From the NCBI GenBank assembly GCA_947475465.1, contig CANJLK010000017.1, forward strand, positions 1-60,948: DNA of 60,948 nucleotides, given 5' to 3'. Origin of the DNA: Caulobacteraceae bacterium (GTDB lineage: Bacteria > Pseudomonadota > Alphaproteobacteria > Caulobacterales > Caulobacteraceae). This document shows positions 44,660-54,208 of the stretch, one piece after another (positions within the stretch are counted from its first letter, which is position 1; every line of letters begins with the position of its first letter). The position numbers and the translations under genes are program-made. The notes under the pieces were generated by a model. The model was not told where the DNA came from. It ran no database searches and saw nothing but the letters and a program-made list of their open reading frames with translations.

Positions 44660-46092
44660 CCGAGGTATTCCTTCCAACGCTTGATCTGGGCGCGCACCTG
44701 GTCGGGCGCGGTCCCGCCATAGCTCCTGCGGCTGGCGACGGAAGCCTGCGGCGTGAGCACCTCGTAAACGCCCTCCGTAACCCGGGGCTCCAGGGCCTGA
44801 AGTTCGGAAAGCGGCAGGTCGGGCAGGTCGCTTCCCAGCGTTTCGGCCCGCTTCACCGCCGCCCCCGTGATGTGGTGGGCGTCGCGGAACGGCAGGCCCA
44901 GTTCGCGCACCAGCCAGTCAGCCAGGTCGGTGGCCGTGGAGAAGCCGGCCCCGGCCGCCGCGGCCATCCGCTTCGCGTCGGGCTCGATGTCGGCGATCAT
45001 GCCGGTCATGGCCGCCAGCGCCAGCTCGAGGGCGTCGAAGGCCTCGAAGGTCGGGACCTTGTCCTCCTGCATGTCCTTTGAATAGGTCATCGGCAGGCCC
45101 TTCATCACCACCGACAGCTGGGTGAAAGAGGCGAGCAGCCGCCCGGCCTTGGCGCGCACCAGTTCGGCGGCGTCCGGATTCTTCTTCTGTGGCATGATCG
45201 AGGAGCCGGTGGTGAAGGCGTCCGAGAGCTTCACGAATCCGAACTGCGGCGTCATCCAGATGACGATCTCTTCGGCCAGCCGCGACAGGTGGATCGCGCA
45301 GATGGTCCCTGCAGCCAGGCTCTCCAGGGCGAAGTCGCGGTCGGCGACGCTGTCCAGCGAATTGGCCGTCGGCCGGTCGAACCGCAGGGTCTTGGCGGTC
45401 ATCTGGCGGTCGATCGGGAAGGGCGATCCGGCAAGGGCCGCCGCGCCCAGCGGACTCTCGTTCATCCGCGACCGGGCGTCAGCGAAGCGCGAGGCGTCGC
45501 GGCCGAACATCTCCACATAGGCCATCAGGTGATGGCCAAAGGTCACGGGCTGGGCCGGCTGGAGGTGGGTGAACCCGGGCATCAGGGTCTCGGCGTGTTC
45601 CCCGGCCTTGGTCAGGAGCGCCCGCTGAAGCGCGACGATCTGGGCGCCTGTCCGGTCGCAGGCGTCGCGCACCCACATGCGGAAATCCAGCGCCACCTGA
45701 TCGTTACGAGACCTGGCCGTATGCAGCCGTCCGGAGACCGGCCCGATCAGCTCGCGAAGGCGGGCCTCCACATTCATGTGGATGTCCTCGAACTCGTCGC
45801 GGAACGGGAAGGTCCCGGCCTCCATCTCCGCGCCGATATCGGCGAGTCCTTGCTGGATGGCCGCCTCGTCAGCGGCGGAAATGACGCCCGTATCGCGCAA
45901 CATCGCCGCATGCGCGCGGGACCCTTCCAGGTCCTGGGCGGCCAGCCGGCGGTCGAAGCCGATCGAGACGTTGATGGCCTGCATCAGCGCGTCCGGCTTG
46001 TCCGAGAAACGTCCGCCCCACATCGCCTGCCCGCCCTTTTGCTGTAAGGAGGGGGTTTGCGCGTTCGGGGCGCCTGAGGAGTCTTTCGTCAT
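44656..46092 (-). CDS. argH: Argininosuccinate lyase
   Basis: A 478-residue enzyme releasing arginine and fumarate. The fumarase/aspartase signature [12 protein letters not shown] is near residue 300, with [11 protein letters not shown] near 24, NDQVALDFR and a catalytic His in THLQPAQP. The ATG at 46092 abuts the tlpA ATG as CATATG; internal ATG 46023 (MWGGRF) is the alternative and has GGGCAGG upstream. First gene of argH-lptM-lysA. Confidence 0.95.
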   Translation of the reverse strand: MTKDSSGAPNAQTPSLQQKGGQAMWGGRFSDKPDALMQAINVSIGFDRRLAAQDLEGSRAHAAMLRDTGVISAADEAAIQQGLADIGAEMEAGTFPFRDEFEDIHMNVEARLRELIGPVSGRLHTARSRNDQVALDFRMWVRDACDRTGAQIVALQRALLTKAGEHAETLMPGFTHLQPAQPVTFGHHLMAYVEMFGRDASRFADARSRMNESPLGAAALAGSPFPIDRQMTAKTLRFDRPTANSLDSVADRDFALESLAAGTICAIHLSRLAEEIVIWMTPQFGFVKLSDAFTTGSSIMPQKKNPDAAELVRAKAGRLLASFTQLSVVMKGLPMTYSKDMQEDKVPTFEAFDALELALAAMTGMIADIEPDAKRMAAAAGAGFSTATDLADWLVRELGLPFRDAHHITGAAVKRAETLGSDLPDLPLSELQALEPRVTEGVYEVLTPQASVASRRSYGGTAPDQVRAQIKRWKEYLG

Positions 46093-46731
46093 ATGAGCGA
46101 TCAGTCGGGGCAGCCAGGAGCGGGAGAGCCCAGGGGCGGGCTCCTGAAGTGGGCCCTCTGGGGCGCCGCATTGATAGGCGTCGCGGCGGTTGTCTACATC
46201 ATGGCGCAGGCGTCCACAAAGCCGCCGCCCGCGACGGTCGCCGCAAAAGCGCCAGCTGACGCCCATAGCGTCGCCAAACTGCTCACCCACGACGCGGATG
46301 GCAGCCCGCCGCCCGACTATGTCTTTCACGACGCCGACGGCAAGGCGGTGAAGGTCTCAGACCTCAAGGGCAAGGTGGTGGTTCTGAACCTGTGGGCCAC
46401 CTGGTGCGGCCCCTGCAAGTTGGAGATGCCGACCCTTGCCAAGCTGCAAGCCGCCTATGCCGGTAAGCCCGTCGCGGTCGTGGCGGTCAGCATCGACAAG
46501 GAAGAGGGCCTGGCCGCAGCCAAGGCGTTCATCGCGCAGAATGCGCCGTTGGCCTTCTACAACGACGCCGACGCCAAGATGCCCTGGGCTCTGAAGCCCC
46601 CGGCCGCAGGCATGCCGACCACGGTGATCTACGGCAAGGACGGGCTGGAGCGCGGCCGGGTTTCCGGCGACGCGGAATGGGCGACGCCGGCGGCGCAGCA
46701 GGTCATCGACAAGATTCTGGCTGAAGGCTGA
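46093..46731 (+). CDS. TlpA-family periplasmic thioredoxin
   Basis: A 212-residue protein. One N-terminal membrane helix (about 19-38, [19 protein letters not shown]) then a thioredoxin domain with [13 protein letters not shown] near residue 105 and [16 protein letters not shown] (cis-Pro) near 175. TlpA-like proteins reduce periplasmic thiols, for example in cytochrome oxidase or c-type cytochrome assembly. GAGGAG lies 12 bases before the ATG. Head to head with argH. Confidence 0.92.
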   Translation: MSDQSGQPGAGEPRGGLLKWALWGAALIGVAAVVYIMAQASTKPPPATVAAKAPADAHSVAKLLTHDADGSPPPDYVFHDADGKAVKVSDLKGKVVVLNLWATWCGPCKLEMPTLAKLQAAYAGKPVAVVAVSIDKEEGLAAAKAFIAQNAPLAFYNDADAKMPWALKPPAAGMPTTVIYGKDGLERGRVSGDAEWATPAAQQVIDKILAEG

Positions 46732-46749
46732 GCGGGGCCCCCCAAGGTC

Positions 46750-47166
46750 CTAGGCGACCTGGCGAGGCTTTCCCATCGGCGTCGGTGAGGCCACGGCGCG
46801 CAGCAGGCTGACCAGAGACGACCGGGCTTCCGGGCCCAGTTGCTCGAAAGCGGCCAGCAGTTCGATCGCACCCGGCGTACGCATCCGGGTCAGGACATCA
46901 ACTTCGCCGCTGGTTTCGCGGGTGGGTTCGTCCAGCACATCCATCAAGTCGACCACGCGGCACTGCAAGGCGCGCGCGATCTGCACCAGACGGGAAAACG
47001 AGATGCGATTCGCCCCATTCTCGTACTTCTGGATCTGCTGAAAACTGACGCCACACTGCTCAGCTAGCGCCTCTTGCGACATGCCGATCGTTCGCCGGCG
47101 AATGCGCACGGCGGCGCCCAGCGCGATGTCCATCGGATCCGGCGCTTTTGTAGATGTCTCTGCCAA
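46750..47166 (-). CDS. XRE-family HTH regulator with C-terminal extension
   Basis: About 138 residues. HTH: GMSQEALAEQCGVSFQQIQKYENGANRIS, written as GMSQEALAEQCG and SFQQIQKYENGANR, then LVQIARALQCRVVDLMDVLDE. This type of alphaproteobacterial XRE protein (SinR-like, often with a C-terminal helix) regulates motility, surface traits or cell cycle. TTG 47166 has AGGGG upstream and gives a leader that resembles homologues; ATG 47133 is the alternative. A second XRE gene with QQIQKYE lies at 42678. Confidence 0.85.
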   Translation of the reverse strand: MAETSTKAPDPMDIALGAAVRIRRRTIGMSQEALAEQCGVSFQQIQKYENGANRISFSRLVQIARALQCRVVDLMDVLDEPTRETSGEVDVLTRMRTPGAIELLAAFEQLGPEARSSLVSLLRAVASPTPMGKPRQVA

Positions 47167-47422
47167 CCTCAACCCCTTCCAGGGCCGGTGTGCCCGGCCA
47201 CGGATGAATTCGCCCCCCAGCGAAACGAGCGCCACCATATGTTATCGCCGTCAAGATGGCATCGGAAACATCGTTATTCGAACGGGGGTGCGACAATTTG
47301 CAACCGCGTTTGCGACCCCGGCCGAACGCGCCGGCCTCGGACCGCATCGTGTTTTGCGCGGTTAAGCACTTGGTGACCGAAACACCGCGAACTCTGCCCA
47401 TGACCAGCGCGGCCGAGAATCA

Positions 47423-47674
47423 ATGAGCGTCACCCGTCTGCACCCGCCGTTCGACCACGGCGCGGCCCTTCGCGTGCCCCCGCCCAGCGACACGTCGAGC
47501 TGGCGAAAGCTGTGGGCGTGGCTGGGCGATGACGCCCGTTCGGTGGCTGAGGCTGCCGCCGTGCAGGTGCGAACGCCGGAGGGCGACGTGGTCGCCCACT
47601 GCGGCGACTGGATCGTGCTGTCCCACTCCGGCTCTTTTCACGTCGCCCATACCCTCAGGACTTGCGACGCCTGA
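47423..47674 (+). CDS. Conserved-looking small protein (83 aa), unknown function
   Basis: An 83-residue protein with SWRKLWAWLGDDA near residue 26 and VQVRTPEGDVVAHCGDWIVLSHSGSFHVAHTL at the end, which looks like a compact beta domain. ATG 47423 with weak site. It is followed 22 bases later by the AGE epimerase and may be co-transcribed. Family not assigned. Confidence 0.6.
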   Translation: MSVTRLHPPFDHGAALRVPPPSDTSSWRKLWAWLGDDARSVAEAAAVQVRTPEGDVVAHCGDWIVLSHSGSFHVAHTLRTCDA

Positions 47675-47696
47675 GGGTTCGCCTATTCAGGCGCCG

Positions 47697-48806
47697 ATGC
47701 CGCCCGACCTTCAGTCCATTGCCCAGGCCCGCGCCTGGTACGACGCCTGGCTGCGCGATGCGGCCCTGCCTCTTTGGGCCAGCGCCGGGGTCGACCCGGA
47801 CCGGGGCTTCTTCCAGGAAGCGCTGACGACGGAGGGACGTCCGCATCTGACGCGCCGCCGCTCACGCGCCCAGGCCCGCCAGGTCTTCGTCTTCGCGACC
47901 GCCGCCAAGGCCGGCTACGGCGACTCGCTGATCCCTGTGGCCACGCGCGGTTTCCGCAACCTGGTGGCGGAGTATCGCCGGCCGGACGGCCTGTTCATCA
48001 ACAGCGTCACCCACGAGGGCGCGCCCCTCGACCAGGGCGTGGACATCTACGAACAGGCCTTCGCCCTTCTGGCCATGGCCGGCCTGCACCGGGTCGCGCC
48101 CGATGTGGGCGATCTCCCTGCGGAGGCGGCCCGCGTGCTGGCGGCGCTGGAGGATCGCCGGGTGGCCGGGGGGGGGTTCCGCGAATCCGGCGTGCAGCCC
48201 TACCAGGCCAACTGCCACATGCACCTGTTCGAGAGCGCGCTCGCCTGGGAGGAGGCGGGGGTTCCCGGCTGGGCGCCGCTGAGCGACGAACTGGCCGAAC
48301 TGGCGCTCACCAAGTTCATCGATCCAGAACACGGGCTGCTGCGCGAATTCTTCGATTCGGAGTGGCGGCCCCTGCTGGGCGAGAGCGGGCTGGTCGAACC
48401 TGGCCACCTCTTCGAATGGGCCTGGCTGCTGGAGCGCTGGGGCGCTGCGCGCGGGGACGTGGCGGCGCGTGCCATGGCGGGGCGGCTGTTCGAGAACGGC
48501 CTGAGAGGCGTCGATCCCGTGCGCAACGTGGCGATGAACGCCCTTTGGGACGATTTCAGCATCCGCGAGGCCAGTGCGCGGCTATGGCCGCAGACCGAGC
48601 GCGTGAAGGCTGCGATCCGGCTGGGCGATGAGAGCCAGGCGCTGTCGGCGGCCAGGGGCCTGGCGCAATATCTGGATGTGCCCGCGCCCGGGGCCTGGCG
48701 GGACAAGATGCGGCTGAACGGGACCTTCGTCGACGAGCCGGCGCCGGCGACGTCCTTCTATCACCTGATCCTCGCCGTCCTGGAGCTTCAGGCGTTGGCC
48801 ATATAG
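47697..48806 (+). CDS. AGE-family epimerase/isomerase
   Basis: A 369-residue (alpha/alpha)6-barrel protein of the N-acylglucosamine 2-epimerase family, which includes mannose-6-phosphate and cellobiose epimerases. RQVFVFATAAKAGYG near residue 65, CHMHLFESALAWEEAG near 180 and VEPGHLFEWAWLLERWG near 230 carry family-conserved His residues. Sugar substrate unknown. Its 3' end overlaps the purine permease gene by 19 bases. Confidence 0.9.
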   Translation: MPPDLQSIAQARAWYDAWLRDAALPLWASAGVDPDRGFFQEALTTEGRPHLTRRRSRAQARQVFVFATAAKAGYGDSLIPVATRGFRNLVAEYRRPDGLFINSVTHEGAPLDQGVDIYEQAFALLAMAGLHRVAPDVGDLPAEAARVLAALEDRRVAGGGFRESGVQPYQANCHMHLFESALAWEEAGVPGWAPLSDELAELALTKFIDPEHGLLREFFDSEWRPLLGESGLVEPGHLFEWAWLLERWGAARGDVAARAMAGRLFENGLRGVDPVRNVAMNALWDDFSIREASARLWPQTERVKAAIRLGDESQALSAARGLAQYLDVPAPGAWRDKMRLNGTFVDEPAPATSFYHLILAVLELQALAI

Positions 48807-50113
48807 GCGAAGCGGGCGACGAACAGGGCGGCGAGCACGAAGAGCAGCCAGTCTGACTTGGTGACGCGGCCGGTGGCGAGCTTGAGGACCGCGAAGGCGA
48901 CCATCCCGAAGGCCAGGCCGTTGGCTATGGAGAAGGTCAGCGGGATCGTCACCAGGGTCAGGAACGCCGGGATGGCGACGACCGGATCGGCCCAGTCGAT
49001 CTCGGTCAGGGGCGCCATCATCATGCCGCCCACCAGGATCAGCGCCGGCGCCGTCGCGGCGGCCGGGATGGCCTGCGCCCAGGGCGCGATGCCCAGGGTT
49101 ATCAGGAAGAGGATGCCGGTGACGACAGCCGTGAGCCCGGTGCGGCCGCCCGCGGAGACGCCCGCGGCGCTTTCTATGTAGCTGACGACCGTCGACGTGC
49201 CGGCCATCGAGCCGATCACGGTGGCGGTGGCGTCGGCAAACAGGATGCGGTTGAGCTTTGGGATCGTGCCGTCCGGCTGCACCAGGCCCGCGCGCTTGGT
49301 GACCGCGACCAGGGTTCCGACATTGTCGAACAGGTCGACGAACAGGAAGACGAACAGGATCTCAAGGAGGGCCGGGCCGAAGCCCTTGCCGCCGATGCCG
49401 ATGGCCGCGGGGATGTCCAGCTTGAACGCCGTCGCGGTCATTTCGGAGACGCTGTAGGCCTGGGGGGTCCACTGGGCCAGGTGCAGCACCCAGCCGATGA
49501 TGGCGGTGGCCACGATGCCGATGAAGATGCCGCCCTTCACCTTGCGGACCTCGAGGATGGCGAGGATCGCCAGGCCCAGAAGCGCCAGCAGGACGGTGGG
49601 ACTGTGGAAGTCGCCAAGTCCCACGGTGGTGCCGGGGTTGGCGGTCACCAGGCCGGCGTCCTTCAGGCCGATGAAGGCGATGAAGAGACCGATGCCGGCG
49701 GAAATCGCCGAAAACAGGGCGCGCGGAATGGCGCTGACGATCAGCTGGCGCACGCCCGCCGCCGTCAGGATCAGGAAGAGGACGCCTGAAATGAACACCA
49801 GGCCCAGCGCCGTCTGCCAGGGCACGTGCATCGTCTTGACGACCGTGAAGGCGAAATAGGCGTTGAGACCCATGCCGGGCGCGAGCGCGATCGGATAGTT
49901 GGCCATCAGGCCCATGAGGATGCAGCCCACCCCGGCGGCCAGGCACGTCGCGGCCGCCACCGCCGCGCCCGGCATGCCGGCCTGGCTGAGGATCGAGGGG
50001 TTGACCAGGACGATGTAGGCCATGGTCAGGAAGGTGGTGGCGCCGGCCAGGACCTCGGTCTGGACGCTGGTCCCGCGCTCGCCGAGCTTGAAGGTGCGGT
50101 CGAGGAAGCTCAT
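48788..50113 (-). CDS. AzgA-type NCS2 purine permease
   Basis: A 441-residue inner-membrane transporter of guanine/hypoxanthine/adenine type (AzgA-like NCS2) with about 14 hydrophobic segments. TSVQTEVLAGATTFLTMAYIV near residue 14, GMGLNAYFAF near 75 and ESAAGVSAGGRTGLTAVVTG near 310 are typical of proton-driven purine symporters such as AdeP/GhxP. Last gene of the minus-strand purine operon, joined to the NUP gene by ATGA. Confidence 0.93.
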   Translation of the reverse strand: MSFLDRTFKLGERGTSVQTEVLAGATTFLTMAYIVLVNPSILSQAGMPGAAVAAATCLAAGVGCILMGLMANYPIALAPGMGLNAYFAFTVVKTMHVPWQTALGLVFISGVLFLILTAAGVRQLIVSAIPRALFSAISAGIGLFIAFIGLKDAGLVTANPGTTVGLGDFHSPTVLLALLGLAILAILEVRKVKGGIFIGIVATAIIGWVLHLAQWTPQAYSVSEMTATAFKLDIPAAIGIGGKGFGPALLEILFVFLFVDLFDNVGTLVAVTKRAGLVQPDGTIPKLNRILFADATATVIGSMAGTSTVVSYIESAAGVSAGGRTGLTAVVTGILFLITLGIAPWAQAIPAAATAPALILVGGMMMAPLTEIDWADPVVAIPAFLTLVTIPLTFSIANGLAFGMVAFAVLKLATGRVTKSDWLLFVLAALFVARFAYMANA

Positions 50114-51153
50114 GGCGCAGTGCCTCCGGGGATCGAGGTCGCGTAGCGGTCCCAGCCGGCGACGAGGGCCTTCACAACCGGCGATCCGACCCGATAGGCG
50201 GCCTCGAACGCCGCGCCCGCGCCGCCGTGGGCGAACTTGACCCCCTGCTCGGCGCCGTCGCCCTCGCGAGAATAGTTGCTGGCGGTCCGCAGCACGAGCA
50301 CTCGGTTGGGATCGACCCGGCCCTCGCGCCCAAACAGCCCCAGGACGTCGAGGATGCCCTGGTCCTCGCAGGCGGTCATGGCGAAGGCGCCGTCGCCGCC
50401 GGTCCACAGCTTCATCCAGTCGCGCGCCCATTGGGTGCGCCGCTCGCCGTGCCAGAAGCGGGTGGTCGAGACCTCGTCGCCCAGGAAGACGCTGGGCGGC
50501 TTCAGGGCCGCCGGTTCGCTGGGAAATCCGGCGCGGGCGGCCTGCAGGGCCGCGGAATCGGTCAGGGGAATGTCGCGGGTCAGCCTGAAGGCCCAGTCCA
50601 CAAGGCCGGGGTTAAGCCGCCAGACCATGTCGCTCGATCCCGGCGCCGACCCCTTCACGCCAGGTCGGTCGGCGCCCAGGGACCACAGGCCGTAGGGCCA
50701 GTCCTTGGGAATGTCGCGGTCGTCCATCTCGAAGATGGCGTCGGCGTCCACCACCCAGCGCGCCCAGGCGGCGCTGCCGATCGAGCCTACCCGCGGGTCG
50801 ATGCCGGCGATCCCGGCCACGATCCAGTAGGCGTGCGAAAGGTCGAGTTCCGGATCGAGGATCAGGGCGGTCACGCTCTCCCTGGGGCGGGCCCGCATCC
50901 CGGTGACCACACCCAGCACCCCGTCGTCGGAATAGAGCACGCGGCCTTCGATGCCCGGCACCTTCAGCTTGTGGGTGAGCGGCAGGCGGTCGGCCCAGAA
51001 GACGAACTCGCCCGACCCCTGGCCTGAGCCGGAGCCCGCCGAGGATCCGGATTCGAAGGTGGTCAGCACCACCACCTTGACCACCATCGGCTTGGCCAGG
51101 GCGGCGACCGGCGACAGCAGGGCGAGCAGAAGGAGGATCAGGGCGCGGCGCAT
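50110..51153 (-). CDS. Purine nucleoside permease (NUP) family protein
   Basis: A 347-residue protein with an N-terminal signal peptide (ends SPVAALA), then VKVVVLTTFESG and a nucleoside-phosphorylase-like fold (IVAGIAGIDPRVGSIGSAAWA, ACEDQGILDVL). The bacterial and fungal NUP family was named for nucleoside uptake, but the fold suggests nucleoside binding or cleavage in the periplasm. Between guaD and the permease, it likely supplies bases or nucleosides for import. Confidence 0.88.
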   Translation of the reverse strand: MRRALILLLLALLSPVAALAKPMVVKVVVLTTFESGSSAGSGSGQGSGEFVFWADRLPLTHKLKVPGIEGRVLYSDDGVLGVVTGMRARPRESVTALILDPELDLSHAYWIVAGIAGIDPRVGSIGSAAWARWVVDADAIFEMDDRDIPKDWPYGLWSLGADRPGVKGSAPGSSDMVWRLNPGLVDWAFRLTRDIPLTDSAALQAARAGFPSEPAALKPPSVFLGDEVSTTRFWHGERRTQWARDWMKLWTGGDGAFAMTACEDQGILDVLGLFGREGRVDPNRVLVLRTASNYSREGDGAEQGVKFAHGGAGAAFEAAYRVGSPVVKALVAGWDRYATSIPGGTAP

Positions 51154-51186
51154 GGCGGTTCCGGTGAAGCTTGCGCCTACTGAGGC

Positions 51187-52527
51187 CTAAGCCGTTGCGG
51201 GGCGCAAGCCGCCGTCGCGGCGGTGAGCCAGCACCCCCGCCAGATAGGTGCGTTCAATGCATCGGTCGTCCCCCAGGATGCTGAGCACGAACATCTTTTC
51301 GGCAATGGTCCGGGCGCCTGCCGTGCGCCGGGCCAGCAACGGTGTCGCTGACAGGTCGAGGACCAGGAAATCGGCCTCCTTGCCCGGCTCCAGGTTGCCG
51401 ATCCTGTCGTCCAGCTTCAGCGCCCGGGCGCCGGCCAACGTCGCCAAGTAGAAGGCGTGCATCGGATCGAGCACTTCGCCGCGCAGCTGGCCCACCTTGT
51501 AGGCCTCACCCATCATGTGCAGCAGGGAGAAGCTGGCGCCGCCGCCGACGTCGGTGCCCAGGCCCACCGAGACACCGCAGGCGCACGCCTGCTTCAGGCT
51601 GAACAGGCCGCTGCCCAGCAACAGGTTCGACGAGGGGCAGAAAGCCGCCGCGGCGCCGGCCTGGCGCAGGCGGCCCAGGGCGTCATCGGTGGTGTGGACG
51701 CAGTGGGCGAAGACCGAGCGCGGTGTGACCAGGCCATACCGCTGGTAGACATCGAGGTAATCCCGGCAGTCGGGGAAGAGTTCGCCGACGCGGGCGATCT
51801 CGTCCAGGTTCTCGCTCATGTGGGTGTGGATCAGAATGTCCGGATGGGCGGCGGCCAGGTCGCCGGCCATAGCCAGTTGGGCCTCGCTGGAGGTCACGGC
51901 GAAGCGCGGAGTCACCGCGTAGCCCAGCCGGCCGCGGCCGCGCCAGGCCCGGATCAGGGCCTCGGACTCGGCGCGCCCGGTCTCGACGGTGTCGGTGAGG
52001 CCGGCCGGGGCGTTGCGGTCCATGAGCACCTTGCCGGCGATCAGGCGCATGTTGCGGGCCAGCGCGGCCTCGAACAGCGCCTCGACGGAGGTTTTGTGCA
52101 CGGTGCCGAACACCAGCGCGCTGGTGGTGCCGTTGCGCAGCAGTTCCTCGCAGAAGAAGGCTGCCGCCTCATCCGCATGGGCGCGGTCGGCGAAGGCCTG
52201 TTCGGCCGGAAATGTGTGGGTGTTCAGCCAGTCGAGGAGCTGGGAGCCCCATGCCGCGATCACATCGGTCTGCGGGTAGTGGATGTGGGCGTCCACGAAT
52301 CCGGGGGTGATCAGCTTGCCGGACAGGTCGGCGATCGGGGTGTCAGGGGCCAGGGTCGGTGCGATCTCGGCGTAGGCGCCGAAGGCCGCCACATGACCGT
52401 GCTCGACCACCAGCAGCCCATCCTCGTGGTAGGCCCAGGCCAGTTCAGCCGCCGCCTGGCAGGGATCGGCCAGGGCGTGAAGCAACTGGGCGCGGTAGGC
52501 CCTTCTTCCTGGCGTGGGGCGGGTCAC
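51187..52527 (-). CDS. guaD: Guanine deaminase
   Basis: A 446-residue zinc amidohydrolase converting guanine to xanthine. Metal ligands: [14 protein letters not shown] near residue 75, HTHMSEN near 235, [11 protein letters not shown] near 270, and GLGTDVGGG near 320. Substrate-specific HYPQ after the metal His is typical of GuaD. Overlaps allA by 4 bases (ATGA), within the purine operon. Feeds XdhABC. Confidence 0.95.
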   Translation of the reverse strand: MTRPTPGRRAYRAQLLHALADPCQAAAELAWAYHEDGLLVVEHGHVAAFGAYAEIAPTLAPDTPIADLSGKLITPGFVDAHIHYPQTDVIAAWGSQLLDWLNTHTFPAEQAFADRAHADEAAAFFCEELLRNGTTSALVFGTVHKTSVEALFEAALARNMRLIAGKVLMDRNAPAGLTDTVETGRAESEALIRAWRGRGRLGYAVTPRFAVTSSEAQLAMAGDLAAAHPDILIHTHMSENLDEIARVGELFPDCRDYLDVYQRYGLVTPRSVFAHCVHTTDDALGRLRQAGAAAAFCPSSNLLLGSGLFSLKQACACGVSVGLGTDVGGGASFSLLHMMGEAYKVGQLRGEVLDPMHAFYLATLAGARALKLDDRIGNLEPGKEADFLVLDLSATPLLARRTAGARTIAEKMFVLSILGDDRCIERTYLAGVLAHRRDGGLRPATA

Positions 52528-53021
52528 AGCCGGACCAGGACCTGGTCGGCGGGCGCCACCTCGATCTCGTTGAGGTTCTCGCCCGGCCCCTCGCGGTCGA
52601 TGACCAGGAAGTCGCTCTCCGCCTCTAGAGCCAGGAGGAAGTGGTGCCAGGTCCCCTTGGCGTAGTTCACGCCCTGATGCGGCGCGGCGCGGAATACGGT
52701 CAGCCTGGCCGGATCGAAGTCGCCCGCCGGGGCCACGGCCACCAGGTAGGGCCGGCCGTTAAGCGGCATGAAGGCCTGGCTGCCCAAGGGGTGGCGCTCG
52801 AAGATCTTCAGCAGCGGCGGCGTGAGCGGCTTGGCGCGGAACAGGCTGACGATCGGCCGGCCGCCATCGCTCGCCACATCGATCCCGGCCAGGTCGTTGA
52901 ACCGGGTCGTATAGCCATAGTTGATCGCAATCCGCTCGGCGTCGTCCGAGGCCTCGATCACGTCGCCGAAGGGGGCGAAGGCGTCGGCGGTCAGGGCGAT
53001 GGAAGCGACCTCTCGCGTCAT
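52524..53021 (-). CDS. allA: Ureidoglycolate lyase
   Basis: A 165-residue cupin-fold enzyme that splits ureidoglycolate into glyoxylate and urea. [16 protein letters not shown] near residue 33, [13 protein letters not shown] near 75 and [17 protein letters not shown] near 118 are the family landmarks, with active-site His. Last step of the pathway coded here. ATGA overlaps on both sides link it with puuD and guaD. Confidence 0.94.
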   Translation of the reverse strand: MTREVASIALTADAFAPFGDVIEASDDAERIAINYGYTTRFNDLAGIDVASDGGRPIVSLFRAKPLTPPLLKIFERHPLGSQAFMPLNGRPYLVAVAPAGDFDPARLTVFRAAPHQGVNYAKGTWHHFLLALEAESDFLVIDREGPGENLNEIEVAPADQVLVRL

Positions 53022-54208
53022 GGTGCGACCTTCGCGCCCGCCTTGATCCAGGCGCCCAGCTTGGCGCGTTCCAGATCTGTCATGTGGGTCTCGTCGCCCA
53101 GTGGCATGGAGTGACTGGCGACCGCCCGCTCATAGATCTTGCCCGCGTGGGCCGCGAGGCCGGCATCGGTGTCGAACATCACGCCGTTGGGTGCGGCGGG
53201 AATGCCCTTATGGGTCGGCGCGGCCGCATGGCACATGACACAGTTGCGGTTCATGATGGCGCGGACCTCTGCAAAGGCGGGGACCGGTGTATCGGAGGCC
53301 GGGGCGGGCTTCAGGCTTTCGTTCAGCACCGCGACGGTGAGGAAGGTCAGGGCTCCGAACGCCAGCACATCGGGCCGTATCTTGCCGGCGTTCTTCAGGT
53401 TGAAGAAGTGCCGGATCGACCAGCCCGCGATCCCCAGTCCCGCCAGCCACAACCAGTTGAGGGGCGCCGAGACGATCATCGGGTAGTGGTTGCTCAGCAT
53501 GATGAACAACACCGGCAGCGTCATGTAGTTGTTGTGGACGCTGCGCTGCTTGGCCTGCTTGCCGAGCCTGGGGTCGGGCGTCTGGCCGGCCAGGACCTGG
53601 GCCACGACCTTGCGTTGGTTGGGGATGATGATCAGGAAGACGTTGGCGACCATCACCGTGCCGATGATCGCGCCCAGGTGCATGACCGCGCCGAGATCGG
53701 CGAATATCCGGGTCAGGCCGTAGGCCGCCGCTGTCAGGACGCCGAACCAGACGACCGCGAACAGGCGCGTCCGGTCGCCGATCGGGGATCGGCACAGGGC
53801 GTCGTAGACGATCCATCCGGCGGCGATGGCCGCCATGCCGATGCCGATCGCCTGCCAGGGCGCCAGCGCCAGGCGGTTCTTGTCGATCAGGTTCACGTCG
53901 GCGCCGACGTAGAAGATCAGGGCCAGCAGCAGGACGCCGGAGATCCAGGTGGTGTAGGCCTCCCATTTGAACCAGTGCAGATCATCGGGCATGCCCTCGG
54001 GCGCGACCATGAATTTCATCTGGTGGTAGAAGCCGCCGGAGTGAACGCTCCAAAGTTCGCCCGCCACGCCCTTGGGGGGATTGGCCGGGGTCTTCAGATG
54101 GCTGTCCAGCCACATGAAATAGAAGGATGAGCCGATCCAGGCGATGCCGGCGGTGAGGTGCAGCCAACGCACCGCGAGATTGGCCCAGGCTTGCCAGTCG
54201 AAGCTCAC
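53018..54208 (-). CDS. puuD: Urate hydroxylase/oxidase PuuD, membrane cytochrome c fusion
   Basis: A 396-residue inner-membrane protein converting urate to 5-hydroxyisourate. About 8 hydrophobic helices occupy residues 10-300, with [13 protein letters not shown] near 28 and [22 protein letters not shown] near 220. A soluble cytochrome c domain at the C-terminus has the haem motif CVMCH near 322 and a likely Met ligand in [11 protein letters not shown]. Electrons should pass to the respiratory chain, not make H2O2. GTG start at 54208 overlaps xdhC (GTGA). Confidence 0.94.
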   Translation of the reverse strand: MSFDWQAWANLAVRWLHLTAGIAWIGSSFYFMWLDSHLKTPANPPKGVAGELWSVHSGGFYHQMKFMVAPEGMPDDLHWFKWEAYTTWISGVLLLALIFYVGADVNLIDKNRLALAPWQAIGIGMAAIAAGWIVYDALCRSPIGDRTRLFAVVWFGVLTAAAYGLTRIFADLGAVMHLGAIIGTVMVANVFLIIIPNQRKVVAQVLAGQTPDPRLGKQAKQRSVHNNYMTLPVLFIMLSNHYPMIVSAPLNWLWLAGLGIAGWSIRHFFNLKNAGKIRPDVLAFGALTFLTVAVLNESLKPAPASDTPVPAFAEVRAIMNRNCVMCHAAAPTHKGIPAAPNGVMFDTDAGLAAHAGKIYERAVASHSMPLGDETHMTDLERAKLGAWIKAGAKVAP

